Source of the DNA: Desulfosporosinus acidiphilus SJ4
GTDB lineage: Bacteria; Bacillota; Desulfitobacteriia; Desulfitobacteriales; Desulfitobacteriaceae
Assembly (NCBI RefSeq): GCF_000255115.2
Contig: NC_018068.1
Location: 1,583,977-1,647,976 of the forward strand
Length of the DNA: 64,000 nt
Direction of reading: 5' to 3'
Below, piece after piece: positions 43,925 through 54,011 of this stretch. The position numbers and the translations under genes are program-made. The notes under the pieces are model-generated. The model was not told the origin of the DNA. It saw nothing but the letters and a program-made list of their open reading frames with translations, and did no database searches. Positions within the stretch are counted from its first letter, which is position 1, and each line of letters starts with the position of its first letter.

Positions 43925-45988
43925 TTAGAACTGGAATTTTTTAATTTCCTCTTTCAGTTTGTTTGTACTTTCCGTAGTTTTTAGGACTTGTTCTTTGACC
44001 TCATTGGATCTGGTTTTTACTTCAGCGGCTCGATTGGCAATATTTGTAATTCCCATAGCCCCTTCATTAGCTGCATTCGCCACACCATCAATAGCAGCTA
44101 AAATATTACTTATTGAATTCAGAAGACCTTTAGATGTCTCGCTGAATTCAGTGACAAGTTCATCGACAAAGTTGGCATCCTCTTTATATTTTCCAGCGAC
44201 ATTGAGCATAACCTCATAATCGTTATGCACATCGCCAGAGACAAAGGAAAGCAGATTATCGGAATTGCTTGAGAGATTATTGACAGAGATTGTTACCTTT
44301 GTTGTGACATCCTGAATTTGCATGACGGCACCTTTTGATTGTTCCGCAAGTTTTCGGATTTCTTCTGAAACAACTGAGAAACCTCTGCCTGCTTCACCGG
44401 CCCTGGCGGCTTCAATCGCTGCGTTTAAGGCCAGTAAGTTAGTTTGTTCGGTGATTTGCATAATGGACTGGGTTAATAAATTAATTTGTTCAACGACTTT
44501 AGAATCAGCGATTGCCTGTTCCAGCGTTCCTTTGGTGACTTGGAAGACGTCGGATGCTTTTTGTTGGGCTGCATCAACGTTTCTCTTGGTATCTTCGGCT
44601 CTATCCGCAATTTTCTTTGCGGATACCTCGCCTTCCCGGGACTTTTCGGCAATTAACTGGACTGATTTTTCGATTTCCTGGGAAGTTGCTGCCATTTCCT
44701 CTGATGAGGCAGAAGTTTCTTCCATACTGGCAGCTAATTCTTCGGTAGTCGCGGAAATTTCTTCGAAGTTCTCGGTTAAAATCAGGACATTATTCATTAC
44801 TTCCTGAACTTCTTGTTCGATAATCGAAGATTCGTTCCTGATGCTGGTTATCAGTTGTTTGATAGAATTCTTCATGTCGTTAATAGCCTTTGTGATTGCT
44901 CCAATTTCATCGAACCTCGCCAGGTAACTAGCATCTATCTCTTGAGTAAAGTCTCCTGTAGCAACGGTCATTAAATACTCAGATGACTTTATGATGGGCT
45001 CAGTGATTCGTTTTGTCGTGATAACAATTAAGAATACCGTAATGAGGAGAATAAGGGCGGAAACAATTAATACCATCAGTGATATTTTTCTGGCACCTTG
45101 AGTTAATTCACTTTCGGCCATGAACGATGCTAAAATCCAGTCTGTTCCGGAAACCCTATAGGGATTAACTATGTACGTCTCGCCGTTTATGTTGACATCG
45201 AAAGGTTTTAAGTCTTTGGCAAGGAGATTTTCCAAGCCGGGTATTTTAACGTCTGAGAGTTTCTTGAAATTATTTTTAGGATCATTACCATCTGCTAAAA
45301 TAACCCCAGTATTATGGACAATCATATAATATCCGGTTTTACCGGTTTTCATGGAACTTAACATGTTGCTGATAACAGATTGCTGAACGTCAATCCCTAT
45401 TGTCCCGATGAGGTTTCCGTTAGCATCGGTGAAGGATCTGACGTTGCTTGTGATCATTTGATGGGAAATACCATCAACATAAGGAGCTGTTCTTACAATC
45501 GCTCCTTTGCCGCTTATACCGGTTTTATACCAGCCTTTTTCGGGGGGATTGAATTTAGCTGCGATATCTGTTTCGGGCCACTGAAGATAAGCGCCGTTTT
45601 GCGTACCGAAATATACATACATGGTCCCTGGATGGCTTTTGGCGTATTGATCAAATACATTATAAATTTGTTGCTCTAACCCTCCGTTTTTTGAAGGAGT
45701 CATTTTTACTGAGCCGTCGTTGTTAGCATAGGAAGTTATATTGCCTGTATTAGCTTCCATAACTAAAGGGTTTGTAGCCATCATGTTAATATCTTTATCA
45801 ATTTGGTCATAAAAGTTTTTTATTGCTTTTTCGGCAATTTTCATTTGTTCGTTGGAATTATTAAAATAATCACTTCTGGCCTGAGTAGTTACCTCGTAGC
45901 TCGCAATAGCCCCTACCGTGGCTAAGGCAACAATAATAATTAACAATGAAAGCGCTAGAAATCTTGCTCGTATACTTCTAAATTTCAT
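43925..45988 (-). CDS. Methyl-accepting chemotaxis protein, dCache type
   Basis: A 687-residue receptor with AAAGGAGGT before the ATG. TM1 is at about residues 10-30; the extracytoplasmic dCache region (about 35-290) includes [20 protein letters not shown] and [18 protein letters not shown]2 is at about 300-322; HAMP follows, and the signalling tip reads [20 protein letters not shown]. Convergent with the hypothetical pair and divergent from the microcompartment operon 600 bases away. That position raises the possibility of sensing choline or a related amine, but the sequence does not show it. Confidence 0.93.
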   Translation of the reverse strand: MKFRSIRARFLALSLLIIIVALATVGAIASYEVTTQARSDYFNNSNEQMKIAEKAIKNFYDQIDKDINMMATNPLVMEANTGNITSYANNDGSVKMTPSKNGGLEQQIYNVFDQYAKSHPGTMYVYFGTQNGAYLQWPETDIAAKFNPPEKGWYKTGISGKGAIVRTAPYVDGISHQMITSNVRSFTDANGNLIGTIGIDVQQSVISNMLSSMKTGKTGYYMIVHNTGVILADGNDPKNNFKKLSDVKIPGLENLLAKDLKPFDVNINGETYIVNPYRVSGTDWILASFMAESELTQGARKISLMVLIVSALILLITVFLIVITTKRITEPIIKSSEYLMTVATGDFTQEIDASYLARFDEIGAITKAINDMKNSIKQLITSIRNESSIIEQEVQEVMNNVLILTENFEEISATTEELAASMEETSASSEEMAATSQEIEKSVQLIAEKSREGEVSAKKIADRAEDTKRNVDAAQQKASDVFQVTKGTLEQAIADSKVVEQINLLTQSIMQITEQTNLLALNAAIEAARAGEAGRGFSVVSEEIRKLAEQSKGAVMQIQDVTTKVTISVNNLSSNSDNLLSFVSGDVHNDYEVMLNVAGKYKEDANFVDELVTEFSETSKGLLNSISNILAAIDGVANAANEGAMGITNIANRAAEVKTRSNEVKEQVLKTTESTNKLKEEIKKFQF

Positions 45989-46255
45989 TCATAAACCTCC
46001 TTTACAAAATAAGCATTGAGAAATTTCGGCAATCCTCAAATTACAACACAACAATACCTTAAAGTTCTACAAATTTCAATATTCATTATTTCGGTTTTAG
46101 ATCAAATTAAGTTATGCGTAGAGCAAAAAAGTGTTCATTTTATGTAAATGATTTGGGGTATTTAAGGAAGTTTCCAGTGGAAGTATAGGTAAGTGAATAA
46201 ATGTAAATAGAATTAACGAGAAAGGAATAGAAAATAGCTAATAAAACTACAAAAT

Positions 46256-46317
46256 GAGCGCTTCATGAGGTAAATATGGATTATTTTAGCTAATTTAGCC
46301 TCATGGTGCGCTTTTTT
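46256..46317 (+). terminator. Long hairpin with T tract upstream of the microcompartment operon
   Basis: GCGCttCATGAGG pairs with CCTCATGgtGCGC across a 28-base AT-rich loop, followed by TTTTTTAAT. No + strand gene precedes it, so it may insulate the operon or end a short leader RNA. The rest of 45989-46586 has only a promoter candidate. Confidence 0.6.
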
Positions 46318-46399
46318 AATAAGAAATTGAGGGGACTTTACCTATTATAGCTTTAATAAGGCTTTTGTTTAGCTTATATCCCGTATAAGTGTTTGGTAT

Positions 46400-46428
46400 A
46401 TTACAGTTTCGGCTGGAGGTACTATAAT
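46400..46428 (+). promoter_or_regulatory. Candidate promoter of the microcompartment operon
   Basis: ATTACA (46400-46405) and TATAAT (46423-46428) are spaced by 17 bases, giving a leader of about 150 bases before the first shell gene. Confidence 0.55.
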
Positions 46429-46586
46429 TTAAAAAGTATAGAAGATTGTCGAAACTAGAGCAAGAATTAAGCAGTTAAACAGTCCTGCTACTCTAAAAGT
46501 GAACTATATAGCGCCAAATGAGTGAGAATATAGGGTTCTTTGCTTATCCGGTCAAAGCTTTAATCAATATAAAGAGGAGTTTTTTC

Positions 46587-46883
46587 ATGGAATATTTCGG
46601 AGAAGAAGCCTTGGGCCTTGTTGAAACAAGGGGGATGGTTCCGGCTATTCAAGCGGTGGATGTTATGTGTAAAACAGCCGACGTTGTTCTTGTTTCCTAT
46701 GAAAATATGGGTTCCGGTCTTGTCACCGTGATGGTGAAAGGCGATGTTGCTGCAGTGAGGTCTGCTGTTGAAAAAGGATCAGCGGCGGCAGCTGCCATCG
46801 GTGAAATGGTAGCTGCCCATGTAATTCCACGCCCCGTCAGCCGGGTAGGCAAAATTGTCTCGCGACATGATATAGATAACTGA
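46587..46883 (+). CDS. BMC-H shell protein
   Basis: The ATG at 46587 (MEYFGEEALGLVETRGMVPA) has AGAGGAG eight bases upstream; a longer frame lacks one. The 98-residue product is one BMC domain (PF00936): ALGLVETRGMVPAIQAVDVM, SGLVTVMVKGDVAAVRSAVE, HVIPRP. It forms hexameric facets of the shell. The pore loop reads YENMGSG rather than the usual RELVGGG/EKIGSG types, so substrate passage may differ. First gene of the operon; the next shell gene starts 42 bases after it. Confidence 0.93.
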   Translation: MEYFGEEALGLVETRGMVPAIQAVDVMCKTADVVLVSYENMGSGLVTVMVKGDVAAVRSAVEKGSAAAAAIGEMVAAHVIPRPVSRVGKIVSRHDIDN

Positions 46884-46925
46884 CATCAAAATGACATCAT
46901 GATGACTTCGAAAGAGGAGAATTGC

Positions 46926-47216
46926 ATGGAGAGAAATGATGCCTTGGGATTTATTGAGACCTATGGACTAGTATCGGTACTGGAAGCAGCAGATGCCATG
47001 TGTAAGGCGGCGGATGTGGAATTGGTAGGCTATGAGAATGTAGCTTCCGGGTTGATTTCAGTTGTCGTGCGCGGTGATGTAGGTGCCGTAAAAACAGCGG
47101 TGGAGGCCGGCGTTAAAGCAGCTGCCTTGGTAGGCAAGATTTATAGTACCAATGTTATTGCCAATCCTCATCCGGATGTAGAAAAAATCATTGCCAAGCA
47201 TGTGATTGATTGGTAA
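46926..47216 (+). CDS. BMC-H shell protein
   Basis: The ATG at 46926 (MERNDALGFIETYGLVSVLE) has AGAGGAG six bases upstream. A single-BMC-domain hexamer protein of 96 residues: [40 protein letters not shown] and NVIANPHPDV. Its pore loop YENVASG resembles that of the preceding gene, and the two probably arose by duplication; both have C-terminal KHVIDW/RHDIDN type tails. It directly precedes the first aldehyde dehydrogenase. Confidence 0.93.
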   Translation: MERNDALGFIETYGLVSVLEAADAMCKAADVELVGYENVASGLISVVVRGDVGAVKTAVEAGVKAAALVGKIYSTNVIANPHPDVEKIIAKHVIDW

Positions 47217-47260
47217 GGGGTGCTGTTAAGTTATCATTTTCTTGAGGAGGGAGGACGAGT

Positions 47261-48760
47261 ATGAAGCGGATTGACAATGATTTGCTTTCCATTCAAGAGG
47301 CACGGATCCTTGTGGAAAATGCTCGCGAAGCGCAAAAGTCTTTAGCAGCATTTCCCCAGGAAAAGTTAGATAAAATTGTTGAATGTATGGCTGCAGAAGT
47401 CGTAAAAAATGCTCGGGACCTTGCGGTAATGTCTCAGGAAGAAACGGGATTTGGCAGATGGCAGGATAAACTGATAAAAAATATATTTGCCAGCGACTAT
47501 CTCTTTAAGAAACTTAAGACTATGAAGGTTGTCGGTATTGTTGCAGAAGACAAAATCAATAAGACCATGGATATCGGTGTACCTCTGGGAGTTATTGTCG
47601 CTTTGCCGCCGGCCACGAATCCGGTGTCGACAACGATCTATAAAGCCTTAATCGCCATAAAATCCGGAAATGCCATTGTTTTTTCTCCCCATCCCAAAGC
47701 TAAAAGAACCATCGGCAAAGCGCTTGAGGTGCTCATACGAGCGGCGGAGGGCAACGGCTTGCCCTCTGGGGCTATCGGATATTTGCAGACAATCACAGCC
47801 CAGGGTACTGCAGAAATGATGAAACATAATGACACAGCCCTGATTCTGGTGACGGGTGTGCCCAAGATGTTGGAAGCTGCTCATAAAGCAGGAAAACCTG
47901 TTATTTATGGCGGACCCGGCAACGGACCGGCCTTTATCGAGCGTTCTGCCGACATAAAGCAAGCGGTCAAAGACATAATTTCCAGCAGAACCTTCGACCA
48001 TGGCATTATCTCAGCTTCAGAACAATCCATTGTCGTTGAGGAATGTATTGCTGATGAAGTAAGGCGTGAACTTAGAAATCATGGAGCTTGTTTCCTTTCC
48101 GAGGGAGAATCGCAGGAACTCAGTAAATTATTCCTGCGGTCTGATGGGACGATCAATTCAGAAATTGTCGGCAGATCGGCCGGTGAGATAGCTGCGAAAA
48201 TTGGGATGCAAGTTCCGGAAGAAACCAAGGTATTAATTTCCGAGCAAAAATATGTTTCTGATGACAATCCTTATTCTAAAGAAAAACTCTGCCCTGTCCT
48301 GGCTTTTTATGTTGAAAAGGATTGGCTTAATGCCTGTGAAAAGTGCATTGAATTGCTTTTGAATGAAGGTCAAGGCCATACTCTTGTGATTCATTCCCAG
48401 AATGAACATGTGATTCGCGAATTTGCTCTCAAAAAACCGGTATCTAGGGTCCTGGTCAATACACCTGCTACCTTAGGTGGTATCGGAGCGACAACCAATC
48501 TCTTTCCGGCCTTGACCTTAGGCTGCGGTGCGGCCGGTGGAGCGTCAACATCCGATAATGTCTCCCCCATGAATTTGATAAATATTCGTAAAGTCGGTTA
48601 TGGTGTGCGCACCTTAGAGGATATAACCAAGATTTCCCCGCCGGGTAGTGAGGTCCGCTCCAAGGATGACGGCCAATTTGTTGTACAGCGCTCCGGAGAG
48701 AGCTCACAAGATTTAAAAAATCTTCTGGTGGAATTGTTGGAAGAGCTTAGAACTCGCTAA
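47261..48760 (+). CDS. Acylating aldehyde dehydrogenase paralogue lacking the catalytic Cys
   Basis: A 499-residue EutE/PduP-type aldehyde dehydrogenase by its full length: cofactor motif LPPATNPVSTTIYKALIAIK, GGPGNGPAFIERSAD, and C-terminal LGCGAAGGASTSDNVSP. At residue 251, where the catalytic Cys belongs (C251 in the downstream paralogue), the codon is TCA (Ser): FDHGIISASEQS. Acyl-CoA formation is therefore not expected. It may be a structural or regulatory partner, or carry out another reaction. The C-terminus (SQDLKNLLVELLEELR) is an amphipathic helix like an encapsulation peptide. It lies directly upstream of cutC. GGAGGGAGG precedes the ATG. Confidence 0.88.
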   Translation: MKRIDNDLLSIQEARILVENAREAQKSLAAFPQEKLDKIVECMAAEVVKNARDLAVMSQEETGFGRWQDKLIKNIFASDYLFKKLKTMKVVGIVAEDKINKTMDIGVPLGVIVALPPATNPVSTTIYKALIAIKSGNAIVFSPHPKAKRTIGKALEVLIRAAEGNGLPSGAIGYLQTITAQGTAEMMKHNDTALILVTGVPKMLEAAHKAGKPVIYGGPGNGPAFIERSADIKQAVKDIISSRTFDHGIISASEQSIVVEECIADEVRRELRNHGACFLSEGESQELSKLFLRSDGTINSEIVGRSAGEIAAKIGMQVPEETKVLISEQKYVSDDNPYSKEKLCPVLAFYVEKDWLNACEKCIELLLNEGQGHTLVIHSQNEHVIREFALKKPVSRVLVNTPATLGGIGATTNLFPALTLGCGAAGGASTSDNVSPMNLINIRKVGYGVRTLEDITKISPPGSEVRSKDDGQFVVQRSGESSQDLKNLLVELLEELRTR

Positions 48761-48787
48761 AGAGTTAAGTAAAGGGAGGACTATGAT

Positions 48788-51337
48788 TTGAATCTCAAAG
48801 ATTTTTCAGCGAAATTCGCCGATGCTACTAAAAACATGTCGCCGGAAGAAACAGCGGCTATTATGAAACTGTTTGAGGGGATTTCAAAGGAACTGACTGC
48901 CAAGACAACGCGTACTGCAGTTCAGAACGCAACAAAATCTCCCGTATTTGAAGGGGAAATTACCGCTCTAACGCCGCGTTTGAAACGACTGCGTGAAGCT
49001 TATCTAAAAGCAAAACCAAGTGTCAGCATTTATCGCGCCAGAGCGTTCACTCAAGTGGCCAAAGAAAATGGGGGTCTGCCGAAAATTTTGCTGCGGGCTA
49101 AGTGCTTTCGCAAAGCTTGTGAGACTGCCCCCTTGTTAATCCAAAAGGACGAGCTGATTGTCGGGCATCCTTGTGGAAAACCGCGGACAGGGGCTATTTC
49201 TCCGGACATTGCCTGGAGATGGGTTCGGGATGAACTGGATACAATGGCGACAAGACCGCAGGATCCCTTTCAAATCAGTGAAGAGGATAAACGTGTTTTA
49301 CGAGAGGAGATTTTCCCATTCTGGGAAGGCAAGAGCGTCGATGAAATCTGCCAGCAACAATATGAAGAAGCTGGTGTCTGGTCTTTTTCCGGTGAGTCAT
49401 TTGTCAGCGATCTTTCCTATCATCAGCAAAATGGCGGGGGAGATACCTGCCCGGGTTACGATATTATTCTCATTAAAAAAGGAATTAATGGTGTAAAGCA
49501 AGAGGCTGTAGATAAGCTAAGTAAGTTGTCCATGGAAAATCCCGAGGACATTGATAAGATCTACTTCTATAAAGCAGAAATTGAGACTTGCGACGGAATC
49601 TTAGCCTATGCCAAACGACTTTCAGATTATGCCAGGGAACTTGCCGACGGAGAAAAAGACTTAGGGCGGAAGAAAGAACTGGCTAAGATCTCCGAGATCT
49701 TGACAAATGTACCTGCCAATCCGCCGCGTACGTTCCAAGAAGCGCTTCAGTCTGTCTGGACTTTAGAATCACTCTTTATGGTGGAAGAAAACCAAACGGG
49801 AATTTCCCTCGGACGTTTGGATCAATATATTTACCCCATGTTCAAGGCCGACCTGGAAGCAGGCCGTCTTAACAAATTGGAAGCCTTTGAATTGTTAAGC
49901 TGTTTCATTATCAAGTGTGCTGAAGTAATGTGGCTGTCCAGTGAAATGGGTGCCAAATATTTCGCAGGCTATCAGCCCTTTATCAACTGTACGGTGGGCG
50001 GACAGAAAAGAAGCGGCGGTGATGCTACCAATGATTTGACCTATCTGATCATGGATGCCGTTCGGATTACCAGGATGTATCAACCAGCCCTTGCCTGTCG
50101 GATTCACAATAAATCACCCCATGAGTATTTGAAGAAAATCGTAGACGTTGTTAAAGCCGGCCTTGGTTTTCCGGCTTGCCACTTTGATGATACTCATATC
50201 AAGATGATGCTCTCTAAAGGTTTCAATATTGAAGATGCTCGCGATTACTGTTTGATGGGGTGTGTTGAACCGCAAAAGTCCGGGAGAATTTATCAGTGGA
50301 CATCTACGGGATATACCCAATGGCCCATTGCCATCGAATTTGTCTTGAACCGCGGCATGATGAAATGGCACGGAACGATGGAGGGGCTTGACACAGGAGA
50401 CCTGGACAATTTTAAGACTTACGAAGAATTCGATTCAGCCTGCAAAAAGCAAATTGAACATATTGTTCGCTTATCGGCCATCGGAACTGTCGTCAGTCAA
50501 CGAGTTCATAGAGAACAAGTACCGAAACCGCTTATGTCTTTGCTGATCGAAGGCTGCATGGAAAAAGGCACCGATGTAACCAACGGCGGAGCGCTGATTA
50601 ATTACGGTCCGGGACTCATCTTCTCCGGCTTAGGAACTTACGCAGATTCAATGGCTGCCATTAAAAAGCTGGTTTTTGATGAGGAGAAGTACACATTGAA
50701 ACAGATGCGTGATGCGTTGGCTGCAAACTTTGAAGGCTATGAAGCCTTGCGAACAGATTGCCTAAATGCTCCGAAATATGGAAATGACGATGACTATGCG
50801 GATTTTATTGCCTCAGATATTATCTCTTGGACAGAACGGGTTCACAATTCCTTTAAGATGTTGTACTCCTACTTAAGTCATGGTACCCTCTCCATTTCTA
50901 ACAATACGCCGATCGGAGAAATTACCGGTGCTACTCCTAATGGACGACTTGCCTGGACGCCGCTTTCTGATGGAATCAGCCCGACACAAGGCGCTGATAA
51001 ATTAGGCCCCACGGCCATTATTAAATCGGTAAGCAAGTTGAATAATGAGGCTATGAACATCGGTATGGTGCATAATTTCAAACTTTTACGGGGTATTTTA
51101 GAAACTCCGGAGGGGGAGAATGGTCTGATTACCTTACTTCGGACGGCATCAATTCTCGGCAATGGGGAAATGCAATTCAGCTACGTAGACAATGAGGTTT
51201 TGAAGAAGGCCCAAGTGGAACCAGAGAAATACAGAGATTTGATCATTCGCGTTGCCGGGTATAGTGCCTACTTTGTAGAACTCTGCAAAGAAGTCCAGGA
51301 TGAAATTATCAGCAGAACTGTCTTGGATCATTTTTAA
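48788..51337 (+). CDS. cutC: Choline trimethylamine-lyase, glycyl radical enzyme CutC
   Basis: Cleaves choline to trimethylamine and acetaldehyde. The 849-residue sequence keeps the residues I recall from Desulfovibrio alaskensis CutC with a constant +3 shift: Y211, D219 ([10 protein letters not shown]), C492 and E494 ([10 protein letters not shown]), T505 and Y509 (TSTGYTQWP), and the radical Gly824 in [12 protein letters not shown]. Length is that of type I CutC. The first 40 residues include an amphipathic helix ([19 protein letters not shown]) likely to direct encapsulation. TTG start with GGGAGG nine bases upstream. Between the Ser-type aldehyde dehydrogenase and its activase cutD. Confidence 0.97.
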   Translation: MNLKDFSAKFADATKNMSPEETAAIMKLFEGISKELTAKTTRTAVQNATKSPVFEGEITALTPRLKRLREAYLKAKPSVSIYRARAFTQVAKENGGLPKILLRAKCFRKACETAPLLIQKDELIVGHPCGKPRTGAISPDIAWRWVRDELDTMATRPQDPFQISEEDKRVLREEIFPFWEGKSVDEICQQQYEEAGVWSFSGESFVSDLSYHQQNGGGDTCPGYDIILIKKGINGVKQEAVDKLSKLSMENPEDIDKIYFYKAEIETCDGILAYAKRLSDYARELADGEKDLGRKKELAKISEILTNVPANPPRTFQEALQSVWTLESLFMVEENQTGISLGRLDQYIYPMFKADLEAGRLNKLEAFELLSCFIIKCAEVMWLSSEMGAKYFAGYQPFINCTVGGQKRSGGDATNDLTYLIMDAVRITRMYQPALACRIHNKSPHEYLKKIVDVVKAGLGFPACHFDDTHIKMMLSKGFNIEDARDYCLMGCVEPQKSGRIYQWTSTGYTQWPIAIEFVLNRGMMKWHGTMEGLDTGDLDNFKTYEEFDSACKKQIEHIVRLSAIGTVVSQRVHREQVPKPLMSLLIEGCMEKGTDVTNGGALINYGPGLIFSGLGTYADSMAAIKKLVFDEEKYTLKQMRDALAANFEGYEALRTDCLNAPKYGNDDDYADFIASDIISWTERVHNSFKMLYSYLSHGTLSISNNTPIGEITGATPNGRLAWTPLSDGISPTQGADKLGPTAIIKSVSKLNNEAMNIGMVHNFKLLRGILETPEGENGLITLLRTASILGNGEMQFSYVDNEVLKKAQVEPEKYRDLIIRVAGYSAYFVELCKEVQDEIISRTVLDHF

Positions 51338-51358
51338 TTTCGTTTAAAGGAACAAAAC

Positions 51359-52348
51359 ATGATGAGTACAGAATCCACAGGCTGCATAGAACGCAAAGCG
51401 AGGATCTTCAACGTTCAGAAGTATTCTATCTATGACGGGCCGGGCATAAGAACATTGATCTTCTTCAAAGGCTGCCCCTTAAGATGTCAATGGTGTTCTA
51501 ACCCTGAGGGTCTTGAACGGAAATTTCAGGTCATGTATATGGAAGATTTGTGTATCCATTGCGGAAGCTGTGTCTCAGTTTGCCCGGAGACTATTCATTA
51601 TTTCAGTGCTGATGAGGATGAGTCAGTTCAAAAGCCAGACGGCATGAAGCCCAGGCATAAAGTCCACCGAGATATTAACTGCAGTGGCTGCCGTAAGTGT
51701 GAATCCATATGCCCCCAAAAAGCACTGTCTATTGTCGGTATGGACAAAAGAATTTCTGAGGTCCTGGAAATCATACGGCAAGATACTCTCTTCTACTTAA
51801 GTTCCGGAGGAGGTGTCACTCTTGGAGGCGGCGAGGTCACCATGCAGCCGGAATTTGCTGCCAATCTCCTCATGGAATGCCGAAGCATGGGGATTCATAC
51901 AGCGATTGAGACCTGCGGTTATGCCAAACTGGATTCACTGCTTGCCGTTGCCCAGTTCACCGATTTGATTCTCTTTGACATCAAGCACATTGACTCTGAG
52001 AGACACTACGAACTGACGGGAGTACGCAACGAACGTATTCTCGATAACCTGGGTGAACTCATCCGCCGGGGCTTCAATGTGAAAATCAGAATGCCTCTTT
52101 TGCGCGGCATGAATGAATCATCGTCAATTATCCGGCAAACCATGGAGTTTTTAAAACCCTTTGCCAATTATAAAAACTTTCAGGGCATTGATTTGCTCCC
52201 CTATCATAAATTAGGCATCAATAAGTACAAGCAATTGGATAGGACATACCCTATTACTGAAGATCTGAGTTTCGAAGCCGAAGAATTGGAACGTATTGCA
52301 GAGGTCATTAAAGATTATGACCTTCAGGTCAAAATAATCAAGCACTAG
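51359..52348 (+). CDS. cutD: CutC-activating radical SAM enzyme CutD
   Basis: Generates the glycyl radical on CutC using S-adenosylmethionine. The radical SAM motif CPLRCQWC is at about residues 39-46; an inserted ferredoxin-like region binds two further 4Fe-4S clusters (CIHCGSCVSVCP about 65-76, CSGCRKCESICP about 104-115). SGGGVTLGGGEVTMQ is the Gly-rich SAM site, and DIKHIDSERHYELTG is typical of glycyl-radical activases. 329 residues, normal. AAAGGA precedes two tandem ATGs, 21 bases after cutC. Confidence 0.96.
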   Translation: MMSTESTGCIERKARIFNVQKYSIYDGPGIRTLIFFKGCPLRCQWCSNPEGLERKFQVMYMEDLCIHCGSCVSVCPETIHYFSADEDESVQKPDGMKPRHKVHRDINCSGCRKCESICPQKALSIVGMDKRISEVLEIIRQDTLFYLSSGGGVTLGGGEVTMQPEFAANLLMECRSMGIHTAIETCGYAKLDSLLAVAQFTDLILFDIKHIDSERHYELTGVRNERILDNLGELIRRGFNVKIRMPLLRGMNESSSIIRQTMEFLKPFANYKNFQGIDLLPYHKLGINKYKQLDRTYPITEDLSFEAEELERIAEVIKDYDLQVKIIKH

Positions 52349-52391
52349 AAAAGGCCAAGAGTAATTCACGAGGGGCGAACGGAGGGATGTT

Positions 52392-52745
52392 ATGGGTGCC
52401 GATGAAGCATTTGATCGAAAACGTATAATTCAGGAATATGTGCCTGGAAAGCAAGTTACCCTGGCTCATATCATAGCTTCGCCCGTTCAGGATTTATATG
52501 AACGCTTGGGAATTGAAGAGAAGGGAGCCATTGGGATTTCAACGCTTACGCCCAGCGAGACTGCGATTATCGCAGCCGACATTGCAACGAAGACGTCTGA
52601 TGTAGATATTGGTTTTTTGGATCGCTTTACCGGTTCCCTGGTCATATCCGGTGACGTAGCCAGTGTTGAAGAAGCTATGATTGCCATCAATGATACGTTG
52701 GAAAAGCTGTTGGGATTTACTCCGGCGAAGATTACGCGCACATGA
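52392..52745 (+). CDS. eutS: EutS/PduU-type circularly permuted BMC shell protein
   Basis: A 117-residue BMC protein with GGAGGGATG upstream. The start, [20 protein letters not shown], is the N-terminal extension that builds the beta-barrel plug in EutS/PduU; the permuted BMC fold follows ([36 protein letters not shown]). In the family it occupies shell edges or caps a pore. Its stop overlaps the next start by four bases, coupling it to the EutP-type GTPase as in eut operons. Confidence 0.93.
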   Translation: MGADEAFDRKRIIQEYVPGKQVTLAHIIASPVQDLYERLGIEEKGAIGISTLTPSETAIIAADIATKTSDVDIGFLDRFTGSLVISGDVASVEEAMIAINDTLEKLLGFTPAKITRT

Positions 52746-53182
52746 AGAAACGCATTATGATCGTTGGACCTACCCAAGCCGGAAAATCCACTCTGGCGAA
52801 TGCCTTAAATGATAGCGACAGACCCTTAAAGAAAACCCAGGATGTTATTTATGGTAAAAATACCATTGATACGCCCGGTTCATATATTGAAAACGCTTCA
52901 ATGTATAAATACTTAATTGCCACGGCTCAAACCGCGTCTCATGTGCTTCTGCTTCTGGATTCCTCCAGGATGATTGATGTATATCCGCCAGGATTTGCAA
53001 AAACGTTCAACTGCCCGGTGATTGGTGTCATCACTAAGACCGATGCAGCCCCGGAAAATATCGATTTGTGTACTCAGAAGCTCTTGCGCATCGGTGTTTC
53101 TGAGCCGTATTACCGGATTTCCTGCAAAGACAATACGGGTGTAGAAGCTTTAAGATCACAGTTACTGGCCGATCAGAGTTAG
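52742..53182 (+). CDS. eutP: EutP/PduV-type small GTPase
   Basis: A 146-residue P-loop protein: Walker [10 protein letters not shown] at residues 9-17, the DTPGSY switch near residue 43, TKTD (the NKxD guanine motif) near residue 99. It belongs to the EutP/PduV family associated with microcompartments; PduV has been linked to compartment localisation and some EutP proteins to acetate kinase activity, so its role is not settled. Translationally coupled to eutS. Confidence 0.92.
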   Translation: MKKRIMIVGPTQAGKSTLANALNDSDRPLKKTQDVIYGKNTIDTPGSYIENASMYKYLIATAQTASHVLLLLDSSRMIDVYPPGFAKTFNCPVIGVITKTDAAPENIDLCTQKLLRIGVSEPYYRISCKDNTGVEALRSQLLADQS

Positions 53183-53345
53183 TTTTTAGATTCAGAGTTA
53201 TTTTTCAGATTAAAAGTTGGTTTTTAATAACGTGTTAGTTTCTAAGCTAACGACCCGTTGATTTTAGCGAAACTATGATTAGATAGCGATATTGGCAGTT
53301 ATAGGTTAATTCCCGAATTGTGATTTCAGAAAGTGGGGTGAGGCT

Positions 53346-54011
53346 ATGAAATTTATTACCGAGATGGAACTGCGAGAACGATATAAAGCTGAGCCATTTA
53401 CCACGTATTTTCTGGAACACCAGATAAAAATTACTCCGGGTGCCCGCCAATTTTTAGTCGATAGAGGGGTGAAACTGGTACAGGCACAAGGACGTGATGA
53501 TGGGGGAGCGAAAAAATCCGGCAATGAAAATTCGCTTCAAGTGCGGCAAAGCTGGCTGGTACAGAGATTGCAAGGCAAGATGGAATGTCTAAAGGCTCTC
53601 TTGCTGATGGTGGGGTCAGATCTTTTAAAGGACAGTGACGCTGAGCGGGCTGAAGAAGTCTTGGATCTAGCTCGATACTTTCAAAGTTTAATCACTGCCG
53701 AACGCGAAGGGACAGTTCCGGATGACATAAAGTTCTGGGGCTGGGCAGAAGAGGAAATCAAAACATGTGCTGACAACTTGGGCAAGTTTTTTGAAATTAA
53801 TGATTTTCACGCTCGGTTGGAGAATGGCAAAACGATGACTGCCTTAAACTATATACACGCTTCCCTCTGTGAGATGGAACCTGCGATTTTGAAAGTCTAT
53901 TGGGTTGAAGAACTGGGCGCTTGTTCGCGCCAAGACTTAATTGATAAAGTCCATTTGATCAATAACATTCTCTGTATCATGATGTGGAAGTGTCTGGGAG
54001 GACAGAAATGA
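53346..54011 (+). CDS. EutT-N-like microcompartment-associated protein
   Basis: A 221-residue protein. The N-terminus FITEMELRERYKAEPFTTYFLE..IKITPGARQFLVDRG has the pattern that begins EutT-type proteins and some EutQ relatives. The remaining 150 residues are helical, with LQGKMECLKALLLMVG and DLARYFQSLITA, and could be a degenerate adenosyltransferase-like four-helix bundle. Since no B12-dependent enzyme is present here, a cobalamin adenosyltransferase function would be surprising. GTGGGGTGAGG precedes the ATG; it overlaps eutJ by four bases. Confidence 0.6.
   Translation: MKFITEMELRERYKAEPFTTYFLEHQIKITPGARQFLVDRGVKLVQAQGRDDGGAKKSGNENSLQVRQSWLVQRLQGKMECLKALLLMVGSDLLKDSDAERAEEVLDLARYFQSLITAEREGTVPDDIKFWGWAEEEIKTCADNLGKFFEINDFHARLENGKTMTALNYIHASLCEMEPAILKVYWVEELGACSRQDLIDKVHLINNILCIMMWKCLGGQK

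Noticed and set aside
46010-46100. SigD-type promoter before the second chemoreceptor
   Set aside because: A GCCGAAAT box was seen on the minus strand but no TAAA at the right spacing, and it lies too close to the start.
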